A stretch of DNA of 64,000 bases from NCBI RefSeq assembly GCF_051014445.1, contig NW_027488370.1, positions 8,680,001-8,744,000 of the forward strand, given 5' to 3'. The translations under genes were made by a program, and so were the position numbers. Of the stretch, positions 36,681 through 48,930 are shown piece by piece (the stretch's first letter is position 1; the number at the start of each line of letters is the position of its first letter). The DNA is from Colletes latitarsis (taxonomy: Eukaryota; Arthropoda; Insecta; Hymenoptera; Colletidae). Below the pieces are notes generated by a model. It searched no databases and was not told the DNA's origin. It saw only the letters and a list, made by a program, of their open reading frames with translations.

Positions 36681-37069
36681 GGCCTCTTTCTGGTTTGGAT
36701 CACGTAATAATGTGGTACCACACTGAAACAGTCATTAAAAGCATGTTCTGATTCGTATTTTAGAGGATAACGCTGGTTATGTCAGGCATAGTTATGGTGT
36801 TTGCAATCATCTGGCTCATACTTTCGCATTTTTCGCATACTTATTGGCCAGATCCTGGCCTTTTTCTGGTTTGGATCACGTTGTAATGTGGTACCACACT
36901 GGAACAGTCAATAGAAGCTGGTTCCGATAAGTATTTTAGAGGATAACGCTGGATATGTCTGGGTCAGTTCTGGTATTTGCAATCATCTGGCTCATACTTT
37001 CGCGGTTTTCTCATAGTTATTGGCCAGATCCTGAGTTTTTTCTGGTTTGGATCCCGCAGTAATGCGGTA

Positions 37070-39955
37070 CCACATCGAAAGAGTCAATTAAACCTGGTTG
37101 CGATTAATATTTTAGAGGATAACGCTGGTTGTGTCTCGGTTTGGTCTGGGATTTGCCCCCATCTGGCTCGTACTTTCGCATTTTTCGCATTCTTGTTGGC
37201 CAGATCCTGGGGTTTTTCTGATATGGATTCCGTAGTAATGTGGTACCACACTGAAACAGTCAATAAAAGCTGGTTCCGATTAGTATTTTAGAGGATAACG
37301 CTGGATATGTCTGTGTTAGTTCTGGTATTTGCATTCATCTGGCTCATAGTTTCGCGTTTTTCGCACACTTCTTGGCCAGACCCTGGCCCTTCTCTGGTTT
37401 GGATCACGTTGTAATGTGGTACCACACTGGAACAGTCAATAGAAGCTGGTTCCGATAAGTATTTTAGAGGATAACGCTGGATATGTCTGGGTTAGTTCTG
37501 GTATTTGCAATCATCTGGCTCATACTTTCGCGTTTTTCTCATAGTTATTGGCCAGATCCTGGGTTTTTTCTGGTTTGGATCCCGCAGTAATGTGGTTCCA
37601 CACCGAAACAGTCAATTGAACCTGGTTGCGATTAATATTTTAGAGGATAACGCCGGTTATGTCTCGGTTATGTCTGGTATTTGCCCTCATCTGGCTCGGA
37701 CTTTCGCATTTTTCGCATACTTGTTGGCCAGATCCTGGCCTTCTTCTGGCTTGGACCACGTAGTAAAGTGGTACCAGACTGAAACAGTCAATTAAACCTG
37801 GTTGCGAATAATATTTTAGAGGACAACGCTGGTTATGTCTGGGATAGTTCTGGTATTTGCAATCATCTGGCTCATACTTTCGCGTTTTTCTCATAGTTGT
37901 TGACCAGATCTTGGGTTTTTTGTGGATTGGATCCCGTCGTATTGTGGTTCCACACCGAAACAGTCAATTGAACCTGGTTGCGATTAATATTTTAGAGAAT
38001 AACGCCGGTTATGTCTGGGTTAGGTCTGGCGTTTGCCCTCATCTGGCTCGTACTTTCGCATGTTTCGCATACTTGTTGGCCAGATCCTGGCCTTCTTCTG
38101 GCTTGGATCACGTAGTAATGTGGTACCACACTGAAACAGTCATTAAAAGCATGTTCTGATTCGTATTTTAGAGGATAACGGCGGTTATGTCTCGGTTATG
38201 TCTGGGATTTGCCCTCATCTGGCTCGAACTTTCGCATTTTTCGCATACTTGTTAGCCAGATCCTGGCCTCTTTCTGGTTTGGATCATCGTAGCAATGCGG
38301 TACCACGTCGAAACAGTCAATTATACCTGGTTGCGATTAATATTTTAGGGGATAACGCCGATTTTGTCTGGGTTAGGTCTGGTATTTGCCCTCATCTGGC
38401 TCGAACTTTCGCATTTTTCTCATACTTGTTGACCAGATCCTGGCCTTTTTCTGGTTTGGATCACGCAGTAATGCGGTACCACACCGAAACAGTCAATTAA
38501 ACCTGGTTGCGATTAATATTTTACAGGATAACGCAGGTTATGTCTCGGTTTGGTCTGGGATTTGCCCTCATCTGGCTCGTACTTTCGCATTTTTCGCATA
38601 CTTGTTAGCTAGATCCTGGCCTCTTTCTGGTTTGGATCATCGTAGGAAAGCGGTACCACACCGAAACAGTCAATTATACCTGGTTGCGATTAATATTTTA
38701 GAGGATAACGCCGGTTTTGTCTGGGTTAGGTCTGGTATTTGCCCTCATCTGGCTCGAACTTTCGCATTTTTCTCATACTTGTTGGCCAGATCCTGGCCTT
38801 TTTCTGGTTTGGATCACGTAGTAATGCGGTACCACACCGAAACAGTCAATTAAACCTGGTTGCGATTAATATTTTAGAGGATAACGCCGGTTATGTCTGT
38901 TTTAGGTCTGGTGTTTGCCCTCATCTGGCTCGTACTTTCGCATGTTTCGCATACTTTTTGGCCAGATCCTGGCCTTTTTCTGGTTTGGATCACGTAATAA
39001 TGTGGTACCACACTGAAACAGTCATTAAAAGCATGTTCTGATTCGTATTTTAGAGGATAACGCTGGTTATGTCAGGCATAGTTATGGTGTTTGCAATCAT
39101 CTGGCTCATACTTTCGCATTTTTCGCATACTTGTTGGCCAGATCCTGGCCTTTTTCTGGTTTGGATCACGTAGTAATGCGGTACCACACCGAAACAGTCA
39201 ATTAAACCTGGTTGCGATTAATATTTTAGAGGATAGCGCCGGTTATGTCTCGGTTAGGGCTGGGATTTGCCCTCATCTGGCTCGTACTTTCGCATTTTTC
39301 GCATACTTGTTGGCCAGATCCTGGGCTTTTTCTGATTTGGATCACGTAGTAATGTGGTACCACACTGAAACAGTTAATTAAACCTGGTTGCAATTAATAT
39401 TTTAGAGGATAACGCCGGTTATGTCTCGGTTAGGTCTGGGATTTGCCCTCATCTGGATCGTTCTTTGCATTTTTCGCATACTTGTTGGCCAGATCCTGGG
39501 TTCTTTCTGGTTTGTATCCCGTGGTAATGTGGTTCCACAACGAAACAGTCAATTAAACCTGGTTGCGATTAATATTTTAGCGGATAACGCCGGTTGTGTC
39601 TGGGTTAGGTCTGGGATTTTCCCTCATGTGGCTCGAACTTTCGCGTTTCTCGCATTCTTGTTGGCCCCATCCTGGGATTTTTCTGGTTTGGATCCCGCAG
39701 TATTGTGTTACCTCACGGAAACAGTCATTAAAAGCATGTTCCGATTCGTATTTTAGAGGATAACGCTTGTTATGTCAGGGTTAGTTCTGGTATTTGCCCT
39801 CATCTCGCTCGTACTTTAGCATTTTTCGCATACTTGTTAGCCAGATCCTGGCCCCTTTCTGGTTTGGATCATCGTAGCAATGCGGTACCACACCGAAACA
39901 GTCAATTATACCTGGTTGCGATTAATATTTTAGAGGATAACGCCGGTTTTGTCTG
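37070..39955. repeat. Higher-order repeat C, copy 1 (period 5988 bp, 34 monomers)
   Basis: Nearly 2.9 kb repeats at 43058-45943 at a constant offset of 5988 bp. Matched markers include CATTCATCTGGCTCATAG, GTGGATTGGATCCCGTCG, CGTAGGAAAGCGGTACC and GTCTCGGTTAGGGCTGGG. One monomer at about 38985-39160 breaks the match although both flanks stay in register. Confidence 0.75.
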
Positions 39956-40099
39956 GGTTAGTTCTGGTATTTGCCCTCATCTGGCTCGGACTTTCGCATT
40001 TTTCGCATACTTGTTGGCCAGATCCTGGCCTTCTTCTGGCTTGGACCACGTAGTAAAGTGGTACCAGACTGAAACAGTCAATTAAACCTGGTTGCGAAT

Positions 40100-40900
40100 A
40101 ATATTTTAGAGGACAACGCTGGTTATGTCTGGGATAGTTCTGGTATTTGCAATCATCTGGCTCATACTTTCGCGTTTTTCTCATAGTTGTTGACCAGATC
40201 TTGGGTTTTTTGTGGATTGGATCCCGTCGTATTGTGGTTCCACACCGAAACAGTCAATTGAACCTGGTTGCGATTAGTATTTTAGAGAATAACGCCGGTT
40301 ATGTCTGGGTTAGGTCTGGTGTTTGCCCTCATCTGGCTCGTACTTTCGCATGTTTCGCATACTTGTTGGCCAGATCCTGGCCTTCTTCTGGCTTGGATCA
40401 CGTAGTAATGTGGTACCACACTGAAACAGTCATTAAAAGCATGTTCTGATTCGTATTTTAGAGGATAACGGCGGTTATGTCTCGGTTATGTCTGGGATTT
40501 GCCCTCATCTGGCTCGAACTTTCGCATTTTTCGCATACTTGTTAGCCAGATCCTGGCCTCTTTCTGGTTTGGATCATCGTAGCAATGCGGTACCACGTCG
40601 AAACAGTCAATTATACCTGGTTGCGATTAATATTTTAGGGGATAACGCCGATTTTGTCTGGGTTAGGTCTGGTATTTGCCCTCATCTGGCTCGAACTTTC
40701 GCATTTTTCTCATACTTGTTGACCAGATCCTGGCCTTTTTCTGGTTTGGATCACGCAGTAATGCGGTACCACACCGAAACAGTCAATTAAACCTGGTTGC
40801 GATTAATATTTTACAGGATAACGCAGGTTATGTCTCGGTTTGGTCTGGGATTTGCCCTCATCTGGCTCGTACTTTCGCATTTTTCGCATACTTGTTAGCT
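40100..40900. repeat. Secondary copy of 37810-38610 (offset 2290)
   Basis: The run from GTGGATTGGATCCCGTCG through GGTACCACGTCGAAACAG and TTAGCTAGATCCTGGCC matches the earlier segment at 2290 bp (13 monomers plus 2 bases). It then jumps to the GATAGCGCCGG monomer, which in copy 1 lies further on, so about three monomers have been deleted relative to 38.6-39.2 kb. Confidence 0.65.
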
Positions 40901-41640
40901 AGATCCTGGCCTTTTTCTGGTTTGGATCACGTAGTAATGCGGTACCACACCGAAACAGTCAATTAAACCTGGTTGCGATTAATATTTTAGAGGATAGCGC
41001 CGGTTATGTCTCGGTTAGGGCTGGGATTTGCCCTCATCTGGCTCGTACTTTCGCATTTTTCGCATACTTGTTGGCCAGATCCTGGGCTTTTTCTGATTTG
41101 GATCACGTAGTAATGTGGTACCACACTGAAACAGTTAATTAAACCTGGTTGCAATTAATATTTTAGAGGATAACGCCGGTTATGTCTCGGTTAGGTCTGG
41201 GATTTGCCCTCATCTGGATCGTTCTTTGCATTTTTCGCATACTTGTTGGCCAGATCCTGGGTTCTTTCTGGTTTGTATCCCGTGGTAATGTGGTTCCACA
41301 ACGAAACAGTCAATTAAACCTGGTTGCGATTAATATTTTAGCGGATAACGCCGGTTGTGTCTGGGTTAGGTCTGGGATTTTCCCTCATGTGGCTCGAACT
41401 TTCGCGTTTCTCGCATTCTTGTTGGCCCCATCCTGGGATTTTTCTGGTTTGGATCCCGCAGTATTGTGTTACCTCACGGAAACAGTCATTAAAAGCATGT
41501 TCCGATTCGTATTTTAGAGGATAACGCTTGTTATGTCAGGGTTAGTTCTGGTATTTGCCCTCATCTCGCTCGTACTTTAGCATTTTTCGCATACTTATTA
41601 GCCAGATCCTGGCCCCTTTCTGGTTTGGATCATCGTAGCA
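40850..41640. repeat. Copy of 39090-39880 (offset 1761)
   Basis: Shared rare variants are GGATCGTTCTTTGCATTTTT (one base lost), CCCGTGGTAATGTGG, CCCTCATGTGGCTCGAAC and CTCATCTCGCTCGTACTTTAG. The same segment appears a third time at 45080-45870. Confidence 0.7.
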
Positions 41641-41679
41641 ATGCGGTACCACACCGAAACAGTCAATTAAACCTGGTTG

Positions 41680-43080
41680 CGATTAATATTTTACAGGATA
41701 ACGCAGGTTATGTCTCGGTTTGGTCTGGGATTTGCCCTCATCTGGCTCGTACTTTCGCATTTTTCGCATACCTGTTGGCCGGATCCTGGGTTTTCTCTGG
41801 TTTGGATCCCGTAGTAATGCGGTTCCACAACGAAACAGTCAATTAGACCTGGTTGAGATTAATATTTTAGCGGATAACGCCGGTTATGTCTGGGTTAGGT
41901 CTGGTATTTGCCCTCATCTGGCTCATACCTTCGCAATTTTCGCATACATGTTGGCCATATCCTGGGTTCTTTTCTGGTTTGGATCCCGTAGTAATGTGGT
42001 ACCACACTGAAACAGTCAATTAAACCTGGTTGCGATTAATATTTTAGAGGACAACGCCGTTTATGTCTCGGGTAGGTCTGGGATTTGCCCACATCTGGCT
42101 CGTACTTTCGCATTTTTCGCATTCTTGTTGGCCAGATCCTGGCCTCTTTCTGGTTTGGATTACGTAGTAATGCGGTACCACATCGAAAGAGTCAATTAAA
42201 CCTGGTTGCGATTAATATTTTAGAGGATAACGCTGGTTGTGTCTCGGTTTGGTCTGGGATTTGCCCCCATCTGGCTCGTACTTTCGCATTTTTCGCATTC
42301 TTGTTGGCCAGATCCTGGGGTTTTTCTGATATGGATTGCGTAGTAATGTGGTACCACACTGAAACAGTCAATAAAAGCTGGTTCCGATTAGTATTTTAGA
42401 GGATAACGCTGGATATGTCTGTGTTAGTTCTGGTATTTGCATTCATCTGGCTCATAGTTTCGCGTTTTTCGCACACTTCTTGGCCAGACCCTGGCCCTTC
42501 TCTGGTTTGGATCACGTTGTAATGTGGTACCACACTGGAACAGTCAATAGAAGCTGGTTCCGATAAGTATTTTAGAGGATTACGCTGGATATGTCTGGGT
42601 TAGTTCTGGTATTTGCAATCATCTGGCTCATACTTTCGCGTTTTTCTCATAGTTATTGGCCAGATCCTGGGTTTTTTCTGGTTTGGATCCCGTAGTAATG
42701 TGGTTCCACACCGAAACAGTCAATTGAACCTGGTTGCGATTAATATTTTAGAGGATAACGCCGGTTATGTCTCGGTTATGTCTGGTATTTGCCCTCACCT
42801 GGCTCGGACTTTCGCATTTTTCGCATACTTGTTGGCCAGATCCTGGCCTTCTTCTGGCTTGGACCACGTAGTAAAGTGGTACCAGACTGAAACAGTCAAT
42901 TAAACCTGGTTGCGAATAATATTTTAGAGGACAACGCTGGTTATGTCTGGGATAGTTCTGGTATTTGCAATCATCTGGCTCATACTTTCGCGTTTTTCTC
43001 ATAGTTGTTGACCAGATCTTGGGTTTTTTGTGGATTGGATCCCGTCGTATTGTGGTTCCACACCGAAACAGTCAATTGAA
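41680..43080. repeat. 1.4-kb segment repeated at 46788-48190 (offset 5108)
   Basis: The order of the CATACATGTTGGCCATATCC monomer, GGTACCACATCGAAAGAGTC, CAGTCAATAGAAGCTGG and GTGGATTGGATCCCGTCG is the same in both. The offset changes by a base or so within the run because of single-base indels, for example GGTCTGGGTTTGCCC near 47186-47200. Confidence 0.7.
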
Positions 43081-43983
43081 CCTGGTTGCGATTAATATTT
43101 TAGAGGATAACGCTGGTTGTGTCTCGGTTTGGTCTGGGATTTGCCCCCATCTGGCTCGTACTTTCGCATTTTTCGCATTCTTGTAGGCCAGATCCTGGGG
43201 TTTTTCTGATATGGATTCCGTAGTAATGTGGTACCACACTGAAACAGTCAATAAAAGCTGGTTCCGATTAGTATTTTAGAGGATAACGCTGGATATGTCT
43301 GTGTTAGTTCTGGTATTTGCATTCATCTGGCTCATAGTTTCGCGTTTTTCGCACACTTCTTGGCCAGACCCTGGCCCTTCTCTGGTTTGGATCACGTTGT
43401 AATGTGGTACCACACTGGAACAGTCAATAGAAGCTGGTTCCGATAAGTATTTTAGAGGATAACGCTGGATATGTCTGGGTTAGTTCTGGTATTTGCAATC
43501 ATCTGGCTCATACTTTCGCGTTTTTCTCATAGTTATTGGCCAGATCCTGGGTTTTTTCTGGTTTGGATCCCGTAGTAATGTGGTTCCACACCGAAACAGT
43601 CAATTGAACCTGGTTGCGATTAATATTTTAGAGGATAACGCCGGTTATGTCTCGGTTATGTCTGGTATTTGCCCTCATCTGGCTCGGACTTTCGCATTTT
43701 TCGCATACTTGTTGGCCAGATCCTGGCCTTCTTCTGGCTTGGACCACGTAGTAAAGTGGTACCAGACTGAAACAGTCAATTAAACCTGGTTGCGAATAAT
43801 ATTTTAGAGGACAACGCTGGTTATGTCTGGGATAGTTCTGGTATTTGCAATCATCTGGCTCATACTTTCGCGTTTTTCTCATAGTTGTTGACCAGATCTT
43901 GGGTTTTTTGTGGATTGGATCCCGTCGTATTGTGGTTCCACACCGAAACAGTCAATTGAACCTGGTTGCGATTAGTATTTTAG
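42224..43983. repeat. Five-monomer tandem duplication (2 x 880 bp)
   Basis: The run from GATAACGCTGGTTGTGTC at 42224 is repeated from 43104, exactly 5 x 176 bp later, through GTGGATTGGATCCCGTCG. Few differences are visible, for example CTCACCTGGCTCGG near 42793 and GATTACGCTGGATATG near 42578. It is a recent tandem event placed inside the larger repeats. Confidence 0.8.
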
Positions 43984-44968
43984 AGAATAACGCCGGTTAT
44001 GTCTGGGTTAGGTCTGGTGTTTGCCCTCATCTGGCTCGTACTTTCGCATGTTTCGCATACTTGTTGGCCAGATCCTGGCCTTCTTCTGGCTTGGATCACG
44101 TAGTAATGTGGTACCACACTGAAACAGTCATTAAAAGCATGTTCTGATTCGTATTTTAGAGGATAACGGCGGTTATGTCTCGGTTATGTCTGGGATTTGC
44201 CCTCATCTGGCTCGAACTTTCGCATTTTTCGCATACTTGTTAGCCAGATCCTGGCCTCTTTCTGGTTTGGATCATCGTAGCAATGCGGTACCACGTCGAA
44301 ACAGTCAATTATACCTGGTTGCGATTAATATTTTAGAGGGTAACGCCGGTTTTGTCTGGGTTAGGTCTGGTATTTGCCCTCATCTGGCTCGAACTTTCGC
44401 ATTTTTCTCATACTTGTTGACCAGATCCTGGCCTTTTTCTGGTTTGGATCACGCAGTAATGCGGTACCACACCGAAACAGTCAATTAAACCTGGTTGCGA
44501 TTAATATTTTACAGGATAACGCAGGTTATGTCTCGGTTTGGTCCGGGATTTGCCCTCATCTGGCTCGTACTTTCGCATTTTTCGCATACTTGTTAGCTAG
44601 ATCCTGGCCTCTTTCTGGTTTGGATCATCGTAGGAAAGCGGTACCACACCGAAACAGTCAATTATACCTGGTTGCGATTAATATTTTAGAGGGTAACGCC
44701 GGTTTTGTCTGGGTTAGGTCTGGTATTTGCCCTCATCTGGCTCGAACTTTCGCATTTTTCTCATACTTGTTGGCCAGATCCTGGCCTTTTTCTGGTTTGG
44801 ATCACGTAGTAATGCGGTACCACACCGAAACAGTCAATTAAACCTGGTTGCGATTAATATTTTAGAGGATAACGCCGGTTATGTCTGTTTTAGGTCTGGT
44901 GTTTGCCCTCATCTGGCTCGTACTTTCGCATGTTTCGCATACTTTTTGGCCAGATCCTGGCCTTTTTC

Positions 44969-45320
44969 TGGTTTGGATCACGTAGTAATGCGGTACCACA
45001 CCGAAACAGTCAATTAAACCTGGTTGCGATTAATATTTTAGAGGATAGCGCCGGTTATGTCTCGGTTAGGGCTGGGATTTGCCCTCATCTGGCTCGTACT
45101 TTCGCATTTTTCGCATACTTGTTGGCCAGATCCTGGCCTTTTTCTGGTTTGGATCACGTAGTAATGCGGTACCACACCGAAACAGTCAATTAAACCTGGT
45201 TGCGATTAATATTTTAGAGGATAGCGCCGGTTATGTCTCGGTTAGGGCTGGGATTTGCCCTCATCTGGCTCGTACTTTCGCATTTTTCGCATACTTGTTG
45301 GCCAGATCCTGGGCTTTTTC
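44969..45320. repeat. Two adjacent near-identical monomers
   Basis: The monomer with GAGGATAGCGCCGGTTATG and CGGTTAGGGCTGGG occurs twice in direct succession, offset 176 bp, with no difference noticed between the copies. Elsewhere in block C neighbouring monomers differ clearly. This is a single-monomer tandem duplication. Confidence 0.75.
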
Positions 45321-48300
45321 TGATTTGGATCACGTAGTAATGTGGTACCACACTGAAACAGTTAATTAAACCTGGTTGCAATTAATATTTTAGAGGATAA
45401 CGCCGGTTATGTCTCGGTTAGGTCTGGGATTTGCCCTCATCTGGATCGTTCTTTGCATTTTTCGCATACTTGTTGGCCAGATCCTGGGTTCTTTCTGGTT
45501 TGTATCCCGTGGTAATGTGGTTCCACAACGAAACAGTCAATTAAACCTGGTTGCGATTAATATTTTAGCGGATAACGCCGGTTGTGTCTGGGTTAGGTCT
45601 GGGATTTTCCCTCATGTGGCTCGAACTTTCGCGTTTCTCGCATTCTTGTTGGCCCCATCCTGAGATTTTTCTGGTTTGGATCCCGCAGTATTGTGTTACC
45701 TCACGGAAACAGTCATTAAAAGCATGTTCCGATTCGTATTTTAGAGGATAACGCTTGTTATGTCAGGGTTAGTTCTGGTATTTGCCCTCATCTCGCTCGT
45801 ACTTTAGCATTTTTCGCATACTTGTTAGCCAGATCCTGGCCCCTTTCTGGTTTGGATCATCGTAGCAATGCGGTACCACACCGAAACAGTCAATTATACC
45901 TGGTTGCGATTAATATTTTAGAGGATAACGCCGGTTTTGTCTGGGTTAGGTCTGGTATTTGCCCTCATCTGGCTCGAACTTTCGCATTTTTCTCATACTT
46001 GTTGGCCAGATCCTGGCCTTTTTCTGGTTTGGATCACGTAGTAATGCGGTACCACACCGAAACAGTCAATTAAACCTGGTTGCGATTAATATTTTAGAGG
46101 ATAACGCTGGTTATGTCTGGGTTAGTTCTGGTATTTGCAATCATCTGGTTCATACTTTCGCATTTTTCGCATACCTGTTGGCCAGATCCTGGGTTTCTTT
46201 CTAGTTTGAATACCGTAGTAATGTGGTTCCACACCGAAACAGTCAATTAAACCTGGTTGCGATTAATATTTTAGAGGATAACGCCGGTTACGTCTGTGTT
46301 AGGTCTGGTATTTGCCATAATCTGGCTCGTACTTTCGTATTTTTCGCATACTTGTTGGCCAGATCCTGGCCTCTTTCTGGTTTGGATCATCGTAGCAATG
46401 CCGTACCACACCGAAACAGTCAATTATACCTGGTTGCGATTAATATTTTACGGGTTAACGACGGTTACGTCTCGGTTTGTTCTGGGATTTTCCCTCATCT
46501 GGCTCGTACTTTCGCATTTTTTGCATTTTTGTTGGCCCGATCCTGGCCATTTTCTGGTTTGGATCACGTAGTAATGCGGTACAACACCGAAGCAGTAAAT
46601 TATACCTGGTTGCGATTAATATTTTAGGGGATAACGCCGATTTTGTCTGGGTTAGGTCTGGTATTTGCCGTCATCTGGCCGAACTTGCGCATTTTTCTCA
46701 TACTTGTTGGCCATATCCTGGCCTTTTTCTGGTTTGGATCACGTAGTAATGCGGTACCACACCGAAACAGTCAATTAAACCTGGTTGCGATTAATATTTT
46801 ACAGGATAACGCAGGTTATGTCTCGGATTGGTCTGGGATTTGCCCTCATCTGGCTCGTACTTTCGCATTTTTCGCATACCTGTTGGCCAGATTCTGGGTT
46901 TTCTCTGGTTTGGATCCCGTAGTTACGTGGTTCCACAACGAAACAGTCAATTAAACCTGGTTGAGATTAATATTTTAGCGGATAACGCCGGTTATGTCTG
47001 GGTTAGGTCTGGTATTTGCCCTCATCTGGCTCATACCTTCGCAATTTTCGCATACATGTTGGCCATATCCTGGGTTTTTTTCTGGTTTGGATCCCGTAGT
47101 AATGTGGTACCACACTGAAACAGTCAATTAAACCTGGTTGCGATTAATATTTTAGAGGACAACGCCGTTTATGTCTCGGGTAGGTCTGGGTTTGCCCACA
47201 TCTGGCTCGTACTTTCGCATTTTTCGCATTCTTGTTGGCCAGATCCTGGCCTCTTTCTGGTTTGGATCACGTAGTAATGCGGTACCACATCGAAAGAGTC
47301 AATTAAACCTGGTTGCGATTAATATTTTAGAGGATAACGCTGGTTGTGTCTCGGTTTGGTCTGGGATTTGCCCCCATCTGGCTCGTACTTTCGCATTTTT
47401 CGCATTCTTGTTGGCCAGATCCTGGGGTTTTTCTGATATGGATTCCGTAGTAATGTGGTACCACACTGAAACAGTCAATAAAAGCTGGTTCCGATTAGTA
47501 TTTTAGAGGATAACGCTGGTTATGTCTGTGTTAGTTCTGGTATTTGCAATCATCTGGCTCATACTTTCGCGTTTTTCGCACACTTGTTGGCCAGACCCTG
47601 GCCCTTTTCTGGTTTGGATCACGTTGTAATGTGGTACCACACTGAAACAGTCAATAGAAGCTGGTTCCGATAAGTATTTTAGAGGATAACGCTGGATATG
47701 TCTGGGTTAGTTCTGGTATTTGCTATCATCTGGCTCATACTTTCGCGTTTTTCTCATAGTTATTGGCCAGATCCTGGGTTTTTTCTGGTTTGGAACCCGT
47801 AGTAATGCGGTTCCACACCGAAACAGTCAATTGAACCTGGTTGCGATTAATATTTTAGAGGATAACGCCGGTTATGTCTCTGTTAGGTCTGGTATTTGCC
47901 CTCATCTGGCTCGGACTTTCGCATTTTTCGCATACTTGTTGGCCAGATTCTGGCCTTCTTCTGGCTTGGACCACGTAGTAAAGTGGTACCAGACTGAAAC
48001 AGTCAATTAAACCTGGTTGCGGATAATATTTTAGAGGACAACGCTGGTTATGTCTGGGATAGTTCTGGTATTTGCAATCATCTGGCTCATACTTTCGCGT
48101 TTTTCTCATAGTTGTTGACCAGATCTTGGGTTTTTTGTGGATTGGATCCCGTCGTATTGTGGTTCCACACCGAAACAGTCAATTGAACCTGGTTGCGATT
48201 AATATTTTAGAGAATAACGCCGGTTATGTCTCTGTTAGGTCTGGTATTTGCCATCATCTGGCTCGTACTTTCGCATGTTTCGCATACCTGTTGGCCAGAT

Positions 48301-48906
48301 CCTGGGTTTCTTTCTAGTTTGAATACCGTAGTAATGTGGTTCCACACCGAAACAGTCAATTGAACCTGGTTGCGATTAATATTTTAGAGGATAACGCCGG
48401 TTATGTCTCTGTTAGGTCTGGTATTTGCCATCATCTGGCTCGTACTTTCGCATGTTTCGCATACTTGTTGGCCAGATCCTGGCCTTCTTCTGGCTTGGAT
48501 CACGTAGTAATGTGGTACCACACTGAAACAGCCATTAAAAGCATGTTCTGATTCGTATTTTAGAGGATAACGGCGGTTATGTCTCGGTTATGTCTGGGAT
48601 TTGCCCTCATCTGGCTCGAACTTTCGCATTTTTCGCATACTTGTTAGCCAGATCCTGGCCTCTTTCTGGTTTGGATCATCGTAGCAATGCGGTACCACAC
48701 TGAAACAGTCAATAAAAGCTGGTTCCGATTAATATTTTAGAGGATACCGCTGGTTATGTCTGTGTTAGTTCTGGTATTTGCAATCATCTGGCTCATACTT
48801 TCGCATTTTTCGCATACCTGTTGGCCAGATACTGGGTTTTCTCTGGTTTGGATCCCGTAGTAATGTGGATCCACAACGAAACAGTCAATTAAACCTGGTT
48901 GAGATT

Positions 48907-48930
48907 AATATTTTAATATTTTAATATTTT
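48907..48930. repeat. Triplicated AATATTTT octamer
   Basis: The octamer AATATTTT, present once per normal monomer just before TAGAGG or TAGCGG, occurs three times in a row at 48907-48914, 48915-48922 and 48923-48930. It adds 16 bp. This is typical of replication slippage and was not seen in any other monomer. Confidence 0.9.
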
